Numbered from the stretch's first letter, positions 19,160 through 28,388 are shown. The stretch is DNA of 64,000 nucleotides from Bradyrhizobium sp. 164 (GCF_023073715.1 NZ_JADPKA010000050.1:124001-188000), one strand, 5' to 3'. Notes: generated from the sequence alone by a model not told the origin. Made by a program: numbers and translations.

Positions 19160-20113
19160 ATGGCTGATGTCGCAATTCCCCGGGCCAAGCCTCAGATGAG
19201 CGAGGCTAGCGCCTGGACCCAGCTCAAACACAATCGAAATTGGCTCGGCTTCTGGTTCATGGTGCCGGCCATGGCGTTCCTGATCTTCTTCCTGGCCTAT
19301 CCGCTGGGGCTCGGCATCTGGCTGTCCTTCACGGACACGCGTATCGGAAGGGTCGGGCACTTCATCGGCACCGAGAACTACGAGTGGCTCTGGGACGATT
19401 CGATCTTCTGGCTCTCGGTGTTCAATACGCTGCTCTACACCTTTGTCGCCAGCGCTCTCAAATTCGCGGTCGGACTCTATCTGGCGCTGCTGCTCAACGA
19501 GCACATGCCCTTCAAGGCGATGCTGCGCGCGATGGTGCTCATCCCCTTCATCGTTCCGACCGTGCTCTCGGCACTCGCCTTTTGGTGGATCTTCGACTCG
19601 CAATTCTCGATCATCTCCTGGTCGCTGAAGCATCTCGGCCTGATCAGCCAGAACATCAATTTCCTGGGCGACACGACCTGGGCGCGTATTTGCGTGATCT
19701 TCGCCAATATCTGGCGCGGCGTGCCGTTCGTGGCGATCACGCTGCTCGCTGGCCTGCAGACCGTCTCGCCGTCGCTCTATGAAGCAGCAACGCTCGACGG
19801 TGCCACGCGTTGGCAGAATTTCCGGTACATCACCTATCCGCTGCTGACGCCGATCATCGCTGTCGTGATGACCTTCTCCGTGCTCTTCACCTTCACCGAC
19901 TTCCAGCTGATCTGGGCGATGACTCGCGGCGGCCCGGTCAACGCCACCCACCTGATGGCAACCTTGTCCTATCAGCGCGCGATCATCGCCGGGCAACTGG
20001 GCGAGGGGGCCGCGATCTCAAGCGCCATGATTCCATTCCTGCTCGCTGCGATCATGGTTTCCTGGTTCGGCTTGCAGCGTCGCAAGTGGCAGCAAGGGGA
20101 AAGCAATGACTGA
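19160..20113 (+). CDS. Sugar ABC transporter permease (MalF/UgpA type)
   Basis: The 317-residue protein has six membrane helices, starting with FWFMVPAMAFLIFFLAYPLGLGIWLSF. The inner-membrane EAA loop that docks on the ATPase reads EAATLDGATRWQNFRYITYPLL (about residues 206-227). It overlaps the next permease by 8 bp. Confidence 0.95.
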   Translation: MADVAIPRAKPQMSEASAWTQLKHNRNWLGFWFMVPAMAFLIFFLAYPLGLGIWLSFTDTRIGRVGHFIGTENYEWLWDDSIFWLSVFNTLLYTFVASALKFAVGLYLALLLNEHMPFKAMLRAMVLIPFIVPTVLSALAFWWIFDSQFSIISWSLKHLGLISQNINFLGDTTWARICVIFANIWRGVPFVAITLLAGLQTVSPSLYEAATLDGATRWQNFRYITYPLLTPIIAVVMTFSVLFTFTDFQLIWAMTRGGPVNATHLMATLSYQRAIIAGQLGEGAAISSAMIPFLLAAIMVSWFGLQRRKWQQGESND

Positions 20114-21041
20114 TCTCCCCACCTCGCGGATCGATCTCAAGGCCGTGCTGCATGGCTCGGCGCCGACAGTCGCGAAGGATGATCACAGCGAAGGCATGAG
20201 CTATCTGCAGTCGGTGCCGCGCCGGCTGGTGACGCTCTATCTGCCGCTTGCGATCATCGTCGTCGTCCTCCTGTTCCCGTTCTACTGGATGGCGCTGACC
20301 TCGGTGAAGCCCGACGAGCAGCTGCTTGATCTTGACAAGTACAATCCGTTCTGGACCTGGAACCCGACGTTCAAGCACTTCCACAAGCTGCTGTTCGAGA
20401 GCTACTATCCGTACTGGCTCTGGAACACGATGTACGTGGCGATCTGCGCCACGGTGCTCTCGATCATCGCATCGGTGTTCGCGGCCTACGCGATCGTGCG
20501 GTTGCGCTACAAGGGTGCCAATCTCGTCGGGGGGCTGATCTTCCTCGCCTATCTCGTGCCGCCGTCGATCCTGTTCATTCCGCTCGCCACCGTCGTGTAT
20601 CAGTACGGCCTTTTCGACTCGCCGCTGGCGCTGATCCTGACCTATCCGACGATACTGATCCCGTTCTCGACCTGGCTGTTGATGGGCTATTTCAAGACCA
20701 TCCCATTCGAGCTCGAGGAATGCGCGCTGATCGACGGAGCGAGCCGCTGGCAGATCCTGATCAAGATCGTCGTGCCGCTCGCAATCCCCGGCCTGATCTC
20801 GGCCTTCATCTTCTGTTTCACGCTGTGCTGGAATGAGTTCATTTACGCCCTGACGTTCCTGCAGTCGACCAGCAACAAGACGGTGCCGGTCGCGATCGTC
20901 AACGAGTTCGTCGATGGTGACATCTACCGCTGGGGTTCGCTGATGGCGGGAGCATTGGCCGGCTCGCTGCCGCTCGTCATCCTTTACGCCTTCTTCGTGG
21001 AGCATTATGTGTCGGCGATGACCGGCGCCGTGAAGGAATGA
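20106..21041 (+). CDS. Sugar ABC transporter permease (MalG/UgpE type)
   Basis: The 311-residue second permease has a 38-residue cytoplasmic N-terminus and six helices. Its EAA motif is EECALIDGASRWQILIKIVVPLA (about residues 203-225). It completes the importer together with the preceding permease. Confidence 0.95.
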   Translation: MTDLPTSRIDLKAVLHGSAPTVAKDDHSEGMSYLQSVPRRLVTLYLPLAIIVVVLLFPFYWMALTSVKPDEQLLDLDKYNPFWTWNPTFKHFHKLLFESYYPYWLWNTMYVAICATVLSIIASVFAAYAIVRLRYKGANLVGGLIFLAYLVPPSILFIPLATVVYQYGLFDSPLALILTYPTILIPFSTWLLMGYFKTIPFELEECALIDGASRWQILIKIVVPLAIPGLISAFIFCFTLCWNEFIYALTFLQSTSNKTVPVAIVNEFVDGDIYRWGSLMAGALAGSLPLVILYAFFVEHYVSAMTGAVKE

Positions 21042-21105
21042 TCGCGGGGCTTGCCGAGGACGCGTTGGGAGCGGCGCGCTCCGGCCAATAAGAAGGAGTA
21101 GGCTC

Positions 21106-22092
21106 TTGCACATTCTGGTTCTGGGCGCCGCCGGTATGGTCGGCCGCAAACTCTGTGAACGGCTGCTGCGCGACGGCCGGCTCGGCAAGAGCGACATCAC
21201 GAAATTGACCATGCACGACGTGGTCGAGCCGAAGAAGCCGGAGCGGGCCGGCTTCCCCGTCGAGACCGTGTCCGGCGATTTCGCCGTGCCGGGCGCAGCC
21301 GAGAAGCTGATCGCCGGCCGTCCCGATGTGATCTTCCATCTTGCCGCGATCGTCTCCGGCGAAGCCGAGCTCGACTTCGAGAAGGGCTACCGCATCAATC
21401 TCGACGGCACGCGGATGCTGCTCGATGCCATCCGCCTCGTCGGCGGTGGCTACAAGCCGCGCGTGGTGTTCACGTCCTCGATCGCGGTGTTCGGCGCGCC
21501 GTTCCCCGATGCGATCGGCGACGAATTCTTCCACACGCCGCTGCTCAGCTACGGCACCCAGAAGGCGATCGGCGAACTCCTGCTCGCCGACTATTCGCGC
21601 CGCGGTTTCCTCGACGGCATCGGCATCCGCCTGCCGACCATCTGCATCCGCCCGGGCCTGCCGAACAAGGCGGCATCGGGCTTCTTCTCCAACATCCTGC
21701 GCGAGCCGCTCGCCGGCAAGGAAGCGATCCTCCCGGTGTCCGAGGACGTCCGTCACTGGCACGCGACGCCACGCTCCGCGGTCGGCTTCCTGCTCCACGC
21801 CGGCACCATGGATCTCGCCACGGTCGGCCCACGCCGCAATCTGACCATGCCGGGCCTGTCCGCGACAGTCGGCGAGCAGATCGCGGCCTTGAAGCGCGTT
21901 GCGGGCGAGAAGGTCGCCGCGCGCATCAAGCGCGAGCCCGATCCCTTCATCGTCGGCATCGTCGGCGGCTGGCCGCGCAATTTCGATGCGAAGCGCGCGC
22001 GCGAGCTCGGCTTCACCACCGCCGAGAAGAATTTCGACGACATCATCCGCATTCACATCGAAGACGAGCTCGGCGGCAATTTCGTCGCCTGA
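21106..22092 (+). CDS. NAD-dependent epimerase/dehydratase family, D-erythronate dehydrogenase (DenD)-like
   Basis: The TTG start at 21106 is supported by AGAAGGAG 8 bp upstream; the product has 328 residues. It is an extended SDR with cofactor motif LGAAGMVG, Ser in FTSSIAVFG and catalytic YGTQK. The opening MHILVLGAAGMVGRKL and the FHLAAIVSGEAELDFEKGY stretch recall DenD-type D-erythronate 2-dehydrogenases. In this operon it probably oxidises a sugar-acid intermediate, but an epimerase role is not excluded. Confidence 0.85.
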   Translation: MHILVLGAAGMVGRKLCERLLRDGRLGKSDITKLTMHDVVEPKKPERAGFPVETVSGDFAVPGAAEKLIAGRPDVIFHLAAIVSGEAELDFEKGYRINLDGTRMLLDAIRLVGGGYKPRVVFTSSIAVFGAPFPDAIGDEFFHTPLLSYGTQKAIGELLLADYSRRGFLDGIGIRLPTICIRPGLPNKAASGFFSNILREPLAGKEAILPVSEDVRHWHATPRSAVGFLLHAGTMDLATVGPRRNLTMPGLSATVGEQIAALKRVAGEKVAARIKREPDPFIVGIVGGWPRNFDAKRARELGFTTAEKNFDDIIRIHIEDELGGNFVA

Positions 22093-22112
22093 TCGCGCAC
22101 TGAGCGGGTCAT

Positions 22113-23102
22113 ATGATGGCGAGCGTTGCTTGCATCGGCGAATGCATGGTCGAGCTCCGGCAGGCCCAGGGCGGACATTCGACCGGATCGTCCGCGGCGC
22201 AAGGGCAGGGCGGCGGCCTGTACTCGCGCGGCTTCGGCGGCGACACCCTGAACACGGCGGTGTACTTGGCGCGGCTCGAGGTGAAGGTCGACTATCTCAC
22301 CGCGCTCGGCGATGATGCCCTAAGCGATGAGATGGTCGCAGCCTGGACTACCGAGGGCGTCGGTACGCGGCGCGTCGTGCGGTTGCCGGGCAAGCTGCCC
22401 GGTCTCTACATGATCCAGCTGGATGCAAAGGGCGAGCGCCAGTTCTTCCACTGGCGCGATAGCGCGGCGGCGCGGCAGCTGATGAATTTGCCGGAGACCG
22501 ACGAGCTGCTCAACTCGCTGATGAGCTACGACATCGTCTATCTCTCCGCGATCACGCTCTCGATCTACGACGCGCCCGGACGCGAGCGCCTGTTCGCGGC
22601 GATCAAGCGCGCGCGCCTGCTCGGCACCCGCTTCGTGTTCGACACCAATTTTCGCGCGCGCGGCTGGCCGGGCCGCGATGTCGCGCGCGAGGTGTTTGCC
22701 ACGGCCTTCGCGGCCGCCGACATCGTGCTGACCTCGATCGAGGACCTGCTCGCGCTCTACCCTGGCGAAAGCCACGAGCAGCTGATCGCCCGCATCCCTG
22801 CTCCGGAGCTGGTATTCCGCCTCGCCGAGCCGGTGAGCCTCCTGCGCTTTCCCGGCGGCACCAACGAGGTCCGCGCCGAGCCCATGACCAAGCCGGTGGT
22901 GGACACCACGGCCGCCGGCGACAGCTTTGCCGCGGCCTATATCGCCGCCCGGCTCGCCGGCTCGGAGCCGGTCGAGGCCGCCCAGGCCGGGCATCGCCTC
23001 GCCAGCCTCGTGATCTGCTATCCTGGCGCCATCATTCCGGGCTATGCCATGCCGCCGAAGAAGCGGCACCGGCCGGCGGCCTCTCGCCAGGCGACCAAGT
23101 GA
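22113..23102 (+). CDS. PfkB-family sugar kinase (2-dehydro-3-deoxygluconokinase-like)
   Basis: The 329-residue protein opens with CIGECMVELRQ and has the PfkB glycine pair (GFGGDTLNTAVYLAR, about residues 37-51). The catalytic C-terminal motif is DTTAAGDSFAAAYIAARL, with the Asp base in the GD pair. This fits KDG kinase, which makes KDPG for the aldolase encoded next. A basic, proline-rich tail (PPKKRHRPAASRQATK) is unusual but looks disordered. The duplicate ATG (22113 and 22116) leaves the start uncertain by one residue. Confidence 0.88.
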   Translation: MMASVACIGECMVELRQAQGGHSTGSSAAQGQGGGLYSRGFGGDTLNTAVYLARLEVKVDYLTALGDDALSDEMVAAWTTEGVGTRRVVRLPGKLPGLYMIQLDAKGERQFFHWRDSAAARQLMNLPETDELLNSLMSYDIVYLSAITLSIYDAPGRERLFAAIKRARLLGTRFVFDTNFRARGWPGRDVAREVFATAFAAADIVLTSIEDLLALYPGESHEQLIARIPAPELVFRLAEPVSLLRFPGGTNEVRAEPMTKPVVDTTAAGDSFAAAYIAARLAGSEPVEAAQAGHRLASLVICYPGAIIPGYAMPPKKRHRPAASRQATK

Positions 23103-23118
23103 AGAAGCGACCACAACG

Positions 23119-23769
23119 ATGACCACGAGTGCCCAACAGAATCACCTTGTCGCGCTGTTCAAGGCGGCGACCGTCATTCCCGTCCTCACCATCGAGCGTA
23201 TCCAGGATGCGGTGCCGCTGGCGCGTGCGCTGGTTGCCGGCGGCGTCCGCACGCTGGAGGTGACCCTGCGCACTCCTGTTGCGATCGAGGCAGCGAGGGC
23301 GATGATGTCTGAGGTCCCCGAGGCGCTCGTCGGCATTGGCACAATTCTCAATCCGGCCGACTTCACCCGCGTCGAGAAGCTCGGCGTCAAGTTCGGCATC
23401 AGCCCGGGTTTGACCCCCGACCTCCTGAAGGCCGCTGCCGACAGCGCCCTGCCGTTCGCGCCGGGCATCGCGACCGCCTCCGAGCTGATGATGGCGCTGG
23501 CCCATGGCTTCGACGTCGCCAAATTCTTCCCGGCCGAGCAGGCCGGCGGCATCAAGGGCCTTCGCGCCCTCGGCGGGCCGTTCCCGAGCGTGCGGTTCTG
23601 CCCCACCGGCGGCATCAGTGAGGCCAATGCGGCGACCTGGCTTGCCGAGCCCAACGTGGTCGCTGTTGGCGGTTCCTGGTTGTGCCCGACGGCCGAAATC
23701 CGGGCGGGGAACTGGGCCGGCATAACTGCCATCTGCCAGCGCACCCTCAAGGCCCTGAAAGCCGCGTGA
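23119..23769 (+). CDS. eda: Bifunctional KDPG/KHG-type aldolase
   Basis: The 216-residue protein begins MTTSAQQNHLVALFKAATVIPVL, 16 bp after the kinase. Class I aldolase signatures are RTLEVTLRT (catalytic Glu), GIGTILNPADF, the Schiff-base Lys in FDVAKFFPAEQAGG and the phosphate-binding FCPTGGIS. It should cleave 2-keto-3-deoxy-6-phosphogluconate to pyruvate and glyceraldehyde 3-phosphate. It is the last gene of the import and degradation operon. Confidence 0.93.
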   Translation: MTTSAQQNHLVALFKAATVIPVLTIERIQDAVPLARALVAGGVRTLEVTLRTPVAIEAARAMMSEVPEALVGIGTILNPADFTRVEKLGVKFGISPGLTPDLLKAAADSALPFAPGIATASELMMALAHGFDVAKFFPAEQAGGIKGLRALGGPFPSVRFCPTGGISEANAATWLAEPNVVAVGGSWLCPTAEIRAGNWAGITAICQRTLKALKAA

Positions 23770-23780
23770 AGTCTTGCTAT

Positions 23781-23818
23781 CCCTGGGCTAAGACTTAGCT
23801 CAGGAAGAGGCCCCAGGG
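23781..23818. other. Nested palindromes between eda and the thiolase gene
   Basis: GCTAAG/CTTAGC (23787-23799) forms a 13-bp palindrome around a single A. It lies within a wider hairpin with arms CCCTGGG (23781-23787) and CCCAGGG (23812-23818). The right arm abuts the thiolase ribosome site. It may end the sugar operon or act as an operator for the thiolase gene. Confidence 0.45.
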
Positions 23819-23822
23819 AGAA

Positions 23823-24998
23823 ATGACCATGACCGCCAGCATCGTCGGATGGGCGCATACGCCGTTCGGCAAGTTCGATACCGAAACCGTTGAAAGCCTC
23901 GTCACGCGCGTCGCCAACGAGGCGCTGGCGGATGCCGGCATTTCGGCTGGCGATGTCGACGAGATCGTGCTCGGCCATTTCAACGCCGGCTTCTCGCCGC
24001 AGGATTTCACCGCCTCGCTGGTGCTCCAGGCCGACCCGAAGCTGCGCTTCAAGCCGGCGACCCGCGTCGAGAACGCCTGCGCAACCGGCTCGGCCGCCGT
24101 GCACCAGGCCTTGCGCGCGATTGCCGCAGGCGCCGCCAAGATCGTGCTGGTCGTCGGCGTCGAGCAGATGACGCGCACGCCGGGGCCCGAGATCGGCAAG
24201 AACCTGCTCAAGGCGTCTTACCTGCCCGAGGACGGCGACACGGTCGGCGGCTTCGCCGGCGTGTTCGGCAAGATTGCCAGCTCCTATTTCCAGACATACG
24301 GCGACCAGTCGGATGCGCTGGCGCTGATCGCGGCCAAGAACCACAAGAACGGCGTCGCCAACCCCTTCGCCCAGATGCGCAAGGATTTTGGCTTCGACTT
24401 CTGCCGCGCCGAGAGCGAGAAGAACCCCTATGTCGCCGGTCCCCTGAAGCGCACCGACTGCTCGCTGGTCTCCGACGGCGCCGCCGCGCTGGTGCTGGCC
24501 GATGCCGAGACCGCCAAGACCATGAGCAAGTCGATCGGCTTCCGCGCCACCGCTCACGCCCAGGACTTCCTGCCGATGAGCAAGCGCGACATCCTCCAGT
24601 TCGAGGGCTGCACCGTCGCCTGGCAGCGCGCGTTGGAAAAGGCGGGCGTGACGCTCTCCGATCTCTCCTTCGTCGAGACTCATGACTGTTTCACGGTCGC
24701 CGAGCTGATCGAGTACGAAGCGATGGGCCTGACGCCGAAGGGGCAGGGTGCTCGCGCGATCAAGGAGGGCTGGACGCTGAAGGACGGCAAGCTGCCGGTC
24801 AATCCGTCCGGCGGCCTGAAGGCCAAGGGCCATCCGATCGGGGCCACCGGCGTCTCCATGCATGTAATGACCGCGATGCAGCTCGCGGGACAGGCGCCCG
24901 AGGGCATGCAGCTCAAGAACCCAAAACTCGGCGGGATCTTCAACATGGGCGGTGCGGCGGTCGCCAATTACGTTTCCGTGCTGGAGCCGTTGAAGTAA
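23823..24998 (+). CDS. Thiolase-family acetyl-CoA acetyltransferase (SCP2-type)
   Basis: The 391-residue protein has the nucleophilic Cys86 in NACATGSAAV and the His motif GHPIGATG. The usual C-terminal CxG is replaced by NMGGAAVANY, a pattern seen in SCP2/SCPx-type thiolases. It probably catalyses a thiolytic or condensing step on an acyl-CoA. The downstream CaiB/BaiF and thiolase-like genes on the same strand suggest a shared CoA-thioester pathway. Confidence 0.88.
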   Translation: MTMTASIVGWAHTPFGKFDTETVESLVTRVANEALADAGISAGDVDEIVLGHFNAGFSPQDFTASLVLQADPKLRFKPATRVENACATGSAAVHQALRAIAAGAAKIVLVVGVEQMTRTPGPEIGKNLLKASYLPEDGDTVGGFAGVFGKIASSYFQTYGDQSDALALIAAKNHKNGVANPFAQMRKDFGFDFCRAESEKNPYVAGPLKRTDCSLVSDGAAALVLADAETAKTMSKSIGFRATAHAQDFLPMSKRDILQFEGCTVAWQRALEKAGVTLSDLSFVETHDCFTVAELIEYEAMGLTPKGQGARAIKEGWTLKDGKLPVNPSGGLKAKGHPIGATGVSMHVMTAMQLAGQAPEGMQLKNPKLGGIFNMGGAAVANYVSVLEPLK

Positions 24999-25009
24999 GC
25001 TCAGTTCTG

Positions 25010-25086
25010 AAGGTGGGCAAAGGCGCCTACGCCCACCTGCTTTCTTGCGCTAGATGATGGTGGGCATGCTACGCTTTGCCCACCCT
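25010..25086. repeat. Palindromic GGTGGGC/GCCCACC element after the thiolase gene
   Basis: AGGTGGGC and GCCCACCT pair across about 12 nt near 25011-25038. A second GGTGGGC...GCCCACC pair follows up to about 25084. The first hairpin is directly downstream of the thiolase stop and could act as a terminator. The duplicated arrangement resembles dispersed intergenic repeats. Confidence 0.6.
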
Positions 25087-25119
25087 ACGGCTCCTGATTG
25101 ACTTTGCGGGAAATGCATC

Positions 25120-25326
25120 ATGAGCAATGACTACGAAGACTCGCTGTCGATGGACGCACTGAACCATCGCATCGCGATCCTCGAGGACAATATCCGCCAG
25201 CTCATCGAGCAGGCCGCTGCCGCCTCGGGTGAGCAGAACGAGTCGCGGATCGCCGACCGCATCAATCAGCAGAACGACGAACTCGACCGTCTCATCAAGA
25301 TCCGCGAATCCCGCCAGAAAAAATAG
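25120..25326 (+). CDS. Small hypothetical coiled-coil protein
   Basis: The 68-residue, Glu/Gln/Arg-rich protein (MSNDYEDSLSMDALNHRIAI...) is almost wholly helical, with heptad-like spacing in HRIAILEDNIRQLIEQAAAA and NDELDRLIKIRESRQ. It has no signal, Cys or membrane segment. I do not recognise a characterised family. Its own short intergenic flanks suggest a monocistronic gene. Confidence 0.7.
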   Translation: MSNDYEDSLSMDALNHRIAILEDNIRQLIEQAAAASGEQNESRIADRINQQNDELDRLIKIRESRQKK

Positions 25327-25448
25327 CGGGCGATATCGCCGCGGATGCATGCCGCCATACGCCGGTTGCCCTTGCGCGAGCGACGGCGCTGCCGTTAGCT
25401 GAACCGACATCGCAGGGCGTTTGAGCCCTGGGCAATGGGGAGCAAGCG

Positions 25449-26648
25449 ATGGGGCCGCTGAAGGGCATCAAGGTCATCGACATGACCACCGTGCTGATGG
25501 GGCCTTATGCAACCCAGATGCTCGGCGACTACGGCGCCGACGTCGTCAAGGTGGAATCGCTCGACGGGGACGTCACCCGGCTGATCGGCCCGATGCGGCA
25601 CGCCGGCATGGGCCCGGTGTTCCTCAACACCAACCGCAGCAAGCGCTCGATCTGCCTCGATCTGAAGAAGCCTGCGGGGCGCGATGCCGTGCTGCGGTTG
25701 CTTCGGGGCGCCGACGTTCTCGTCTACAATGTCCGGCCGCAGGCGATGGCGCGGCTTCAGCTCGGCTACGATGTCGTTTCCGAGATCAATCCACGTCTCG
25801 TCTATGCCGGCGTTTTCGGCTTCGGCCAGGACGGGCCCTATGCCGCAAAACCCGCCTATGACGATCTGATTCAGGGAGCGACCGGGCTGCCGGCGCTGAT
25901 GGCGCAGACCGGCGACGGCGTCCCGCGCTACGTGCCCAACGCGCTGGTCGATCGCATCGTCGGCCTCACCGCGGTGGGCGCGATCTGCGCCAGCCTCGTG
26001 CATCGCGACCGCACCGGCCGCGGCCAGCGCGTTGACATCCCGATGTTTGAAACCATGGCCGGGTTCGTCATGGGCGATCACATGGGCGGGCTCACCTATG
26101 AGCCGCCGCTCGACAAGGGCGGCTACGCCCGCCATCTCTCGCGCGACCGTAGGCCTTACAAGACTTCAGACGGCTATCTCAGCGTCATCGTCTACAACGA
26201 CAAGCAGTGGGAGAACTTCTTTGACGCGACGGGGCGCGCCGATCTACGCGCCGATCCTAAATTCGCAACCTTCGCCGGCCGCGCTGCCAATATCGACGTC
26301 GTCTATGCCGAGCTCGCGCGCATTTTTGAGACGCGCAGCACGGCCGAATGGATCGACCTGCTGACCAAGGCCGACGTGCCGGTGATGCCGATGCACGACC
26401 TCGCATCGATCCTGCACGATCCACATCTGGAAGCGACGAATTTCTTCCCGGTCGTGAACCATCCGACCGAGGGGCCGATCCGCAGCATGAAGGTGACGGC
26501 CACCTGGTCGGAGACCGAGGCGGTGCCGGTTCGGCTCGCGCCGCGGCTCAACGAGCATGGCGCGGAAATTTTGCGCGAGATCGGTTATTCCGCCGACGAG
26601 ATCGCTGCCATGATCCGCGATGGCGTCACCGGATCGGCGCCGGAGTAG
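25449..26648 (+). CDS. CaiB/BaiF family CoA-transferase
   Basis: The 399-residue class III CoA-transferase begins MGPLKGIKVIDMTTVLMGPYATQMLGDYGADVVKVES, the canonical family start. It has NRSKRSICLDLKK and the catalytic Asp region ALVDRIVGLTAVGAICASLVHRDRTGRGQRVDIPMFE. It moves CoA between an organic acid and an acyl-CoA donor. Neighbouring thiolase and thiolase-like genes imply activation and breakdown of a carboxylic acid of unknown identity. Confidence 0.92.
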   Translation: MGPLKGIKVIDMTTVLMGPYATQMLGDYGADVVKVESLDGDVTRLIGPMRHAGMGPVFLNTNRSKRSICLDLKKPAGRDAVLRLLRGADVLVYNVRPQAMARLQLGYDVVSEINPRLVYAGVFGFGQDGPYAAKPAYDDLIQGATGLPALMAQTGDGVPRYVPNALVDRIVGLTAVGAICASLVHRDRTGRGQRVDIPMFETMAGFVMGDHMGGLTYEPPLDKGGYARHLSRDRRPYKTSDGYLSVIVYNDKQWENFFDATGRADLRADPKFATFAGRAANIDVVYAELARIFETRSTAEWIDLLTKADVPVMPMHDLASILHDPHLEATNFFPVVNHPTEGPIRSMKVTATWSETEAVPVRLAPRLNEHGAEILREIGYSADEIAAMIRDGVTGSAPE

Positions 26649-26678
26649 GGAAACGACGATGACCACGGCTCTCTCATC

Positions 26679-26758
26679 CGTCATTCCGGGGCTCGCGAAG
26701 CGAGAACCCGGAACCTCGAGCTTCCGGGTTCGGCCCTTCGGATCGCCCCGGAATAACG
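26679..26758. repeat. Palindromic repeat, CGTCATTCCGGGGC family
   Basis: Outer arms CGTCATTCCGGGGC and GCCCCGGAATAACG enclose inner GAACCCGGAA/CTTCCGGGTT pairs. The same outer arms recur at 28286-28369. It separates the CaiB/BaiF gene from the thiolase-like gene. Confidence 0.75.
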
Positions 26759-26777
26759 AAGAGGAAAAGTGAGACCC

Positions 26778-27914
26778 ATGAGCTTCATCACCGGCGTCGG
26801 CCTCACGCCTTACGGCAAGCACGAAGGTGCATCCTCGCTCGACCTGATGAGCAAGGCTGCGCAAGCTGCGCTCGACGATGCCGGGCTGAAGCGCGCCGAG
26901 ATCGACGGCATCCTCTGCGGCTACTCCACCGTCTCGCCGCACATCATGCTAGCGACCGTCTTCGCCGAGCATTTTGGCATCCGCCCCGCTTACGCCCACG
27001 CCGTTCAGGTTGGCGGCGCCACGGGTCTCGCGATGACGATGCTCGCACATCACCTCGTCGAGGCGGGCCTCGCGCGCCACGTGCTCGTGGTCGCCGGCGA
27101 GAACCGCCTTACGGGCCAGAGCCGCGACGCCTCGATCCAGGCGCTGGCGCAGGTCGGCCATCCCGATTACGAGGTGCCGCTTGGCCCGACCATTCCCGCC
27201 TATTATGGGCTGGTCGCCACCCGCTATATGCACGAATACAGCGTGACCGAAGAGGATCTCGCCGAGTTCGCGGTGCTGATGCGTAAGCATGCGTGCACCC
27301 ATCCTGGCGCGCAATTCCATGATCCCATCACGGTCGCCGACGTTATGGCCTCGAAACCGGTGGCGATGCCGCTGAAGCTGCTCGACTGCTGTCCGGTGTC
27401 CGACGGCGGCGCTGCATTCATCGTTAGCGGCGAGCGGACCGGGGAGGCGGGCGTGCGCATCCGTGGCTGCGCGCAGGCCCACACCCATCAGCATGTCACG
27501 GCCGCACCCGGCCTCAGCGAACTCGGCGCGGAAATATCGATCGCGCGCGCCAAGGAGGCGACGGGCCTTGCGATCTCGGACGTGCGCTACGCCGCCATCT
27601 ACGACAGCTTTACGATCACGCTCGCGATGCTGCTGGAGGACCTCGGCCTCGCCGGCCGCGGCGAGGCTGCGGCCCGTGTACGATCAGGCCATTTCAACCG
27701 TGATGGCGCGATGCCGCTGAACACCCATGGCGGCCTGCTCAGCTATGGCCATTGCGGCGTCGGGGGCGCCATGGCGCATCTGGTCGAGACGCATCTGCAG
27801 ATGACGGGACGGGCGGCGAATCGGCAGGTGCGCGATGCCTCAATCGCGCTCTTGCACGGCGACGGCGGCGTGCTGTCGTCCCATGTAAGCATGTTCCTGG
27901 AGCGGGTGCGATGA
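26778..27914 (+). CDS. Thiolase-like protein lacking the nucleophilic Cys (lipid-transfer/aldolase type)
   Basis: The 378-residue protein has a thiolase fold (MSFITGVGLTPYGKHEG; CPVSDGGAAFIV; GGLLSYGHCGVGG). Where thiolases have C in N-x-C-x-S/T-G, this one reads VGGATG, with Gly80 at the Cys position. The His loop and a C-terminal HGDGGVLSSH remain. Cys-less thiolases paired with a DUF35 partner include Ltp2-type retro-aldolases of steroid side-chain degradation, so an aldol-cleaving role is possible. It overlaps the DUF35 gene by 4 bp. A GTG at 26769 would add three residues. Confidence 0.85.
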   Translation: MSFITGVGLTPYGKHEGASSLDLMSKAAQAALDDAGLKRAEIDGILCGYSTVSPHIMLATVFAEHFGIRPAYAHAVQVGGATGLAMTMLAHHLVEAGLARHVLVVAGENRLTGQSRDASIQALAQVGHPDYEVPLGPTIPAYYGLVATRYMHEYSVTEEDLAEFAVLMRKHACTHPGAQFHDPITVADVMASKPVAMPLKLLDCCPVSDGGAAFIVSGERTGEAGVRIRGCAQAHTHQHVTAAPGLSELGAEISIARAKEATGLAISDVRYAAIYDSFTITLAMLLEDLGLAGRGEAAARVRSGHFNRDGAMPLNTHGGLLSYGHCGVGGAMAHLVETHLQMTGRAANRQVRDASIALLHGDGGVLSSHVSMFLERVR

Positions 27915-28270
27915 GCGAGCGTCTGGGCGATTGGACCAAGGGCGAACAGGCTATCACCTATCAAACCTGCGCCGCCTGCCGCCATGTGCAGTATTTCCAC
28001 CGCGCCTTCTGCGCCGCTTGCGGCGTGTCCGATCCGCACGAAGAGCGCGCCAGCGGCAAGGGCAGGGTCTACGCGATCTCGCTGGTCTGCCGCGCTGCGA
28101 CGCCGGAGACGCGCGCGCACGTGCCCTACAACATCCTGCTGGTCGATTGCGATGAGGGTTTTCGCCTGATGGCGCACGGCGAGACCGGGCTGGCCATCGG
28201 CGATTCTGTCACCGCGAGCTTCAGGCTCTTTGCCGGAAAGCTCGTGCCGTTCTTCACCAAAGAGGCGTGA
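27911..28270 (+). CDS. Zn-ribbon/OB-fold (DUF35) partner protein
   Basis: The 119-residue protein has a rubredoxin-like zinc ribbon C-x2-C-x10-C-x2-C (TCAACRHVQYFHRAFCAACG) followed by an OB fold (GKGRVYAISLVCRAATPE, NILLVDCDEGFRLMAHGE). DUF35 proteins bind acyl-CoA or hold thiolase-like partners in complex. The 4-bp ATGA overlap with the preceding gene indicates a stoichiometric complex. Confidence 0.92.
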   Translation: MSERLGDWTKGEQAITYQTCAACRHVQYFHRAFCAACGVSDPHEERASGKGRVYAISLVCRAATPETRAHVPYNILLVDCDEGFRLMAHGETGLAIGDSVTASFRLFAGKLVPFFTKEA

Positions 28271-28285
28271 GAGAGAAGCGGGATT

Positions 28286-28369
28286 CGTCATTCGGGGGCG
28301 GTCCAAAGGACCGGGCCTGGAACGGGATTCTGGGCCTGGCGCTGTGCGAGGCGCCACCCCGGAATGACG
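28286..28369. repeat. Palindromic repeat, second CGTCATTC/GAATGACG copy
   Basis: CGTCATTCGGGGG at the left and CCCCGGAATGACG at the right are near-exact inverted arms and match those at 26679-26758. The inner part differs between copies. It follows the DUF35 stop and may serve as its transcription end. Confidence 0.75.
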
Positions 28370-28388
28370 AAAACTCTAAACCTCCAAC

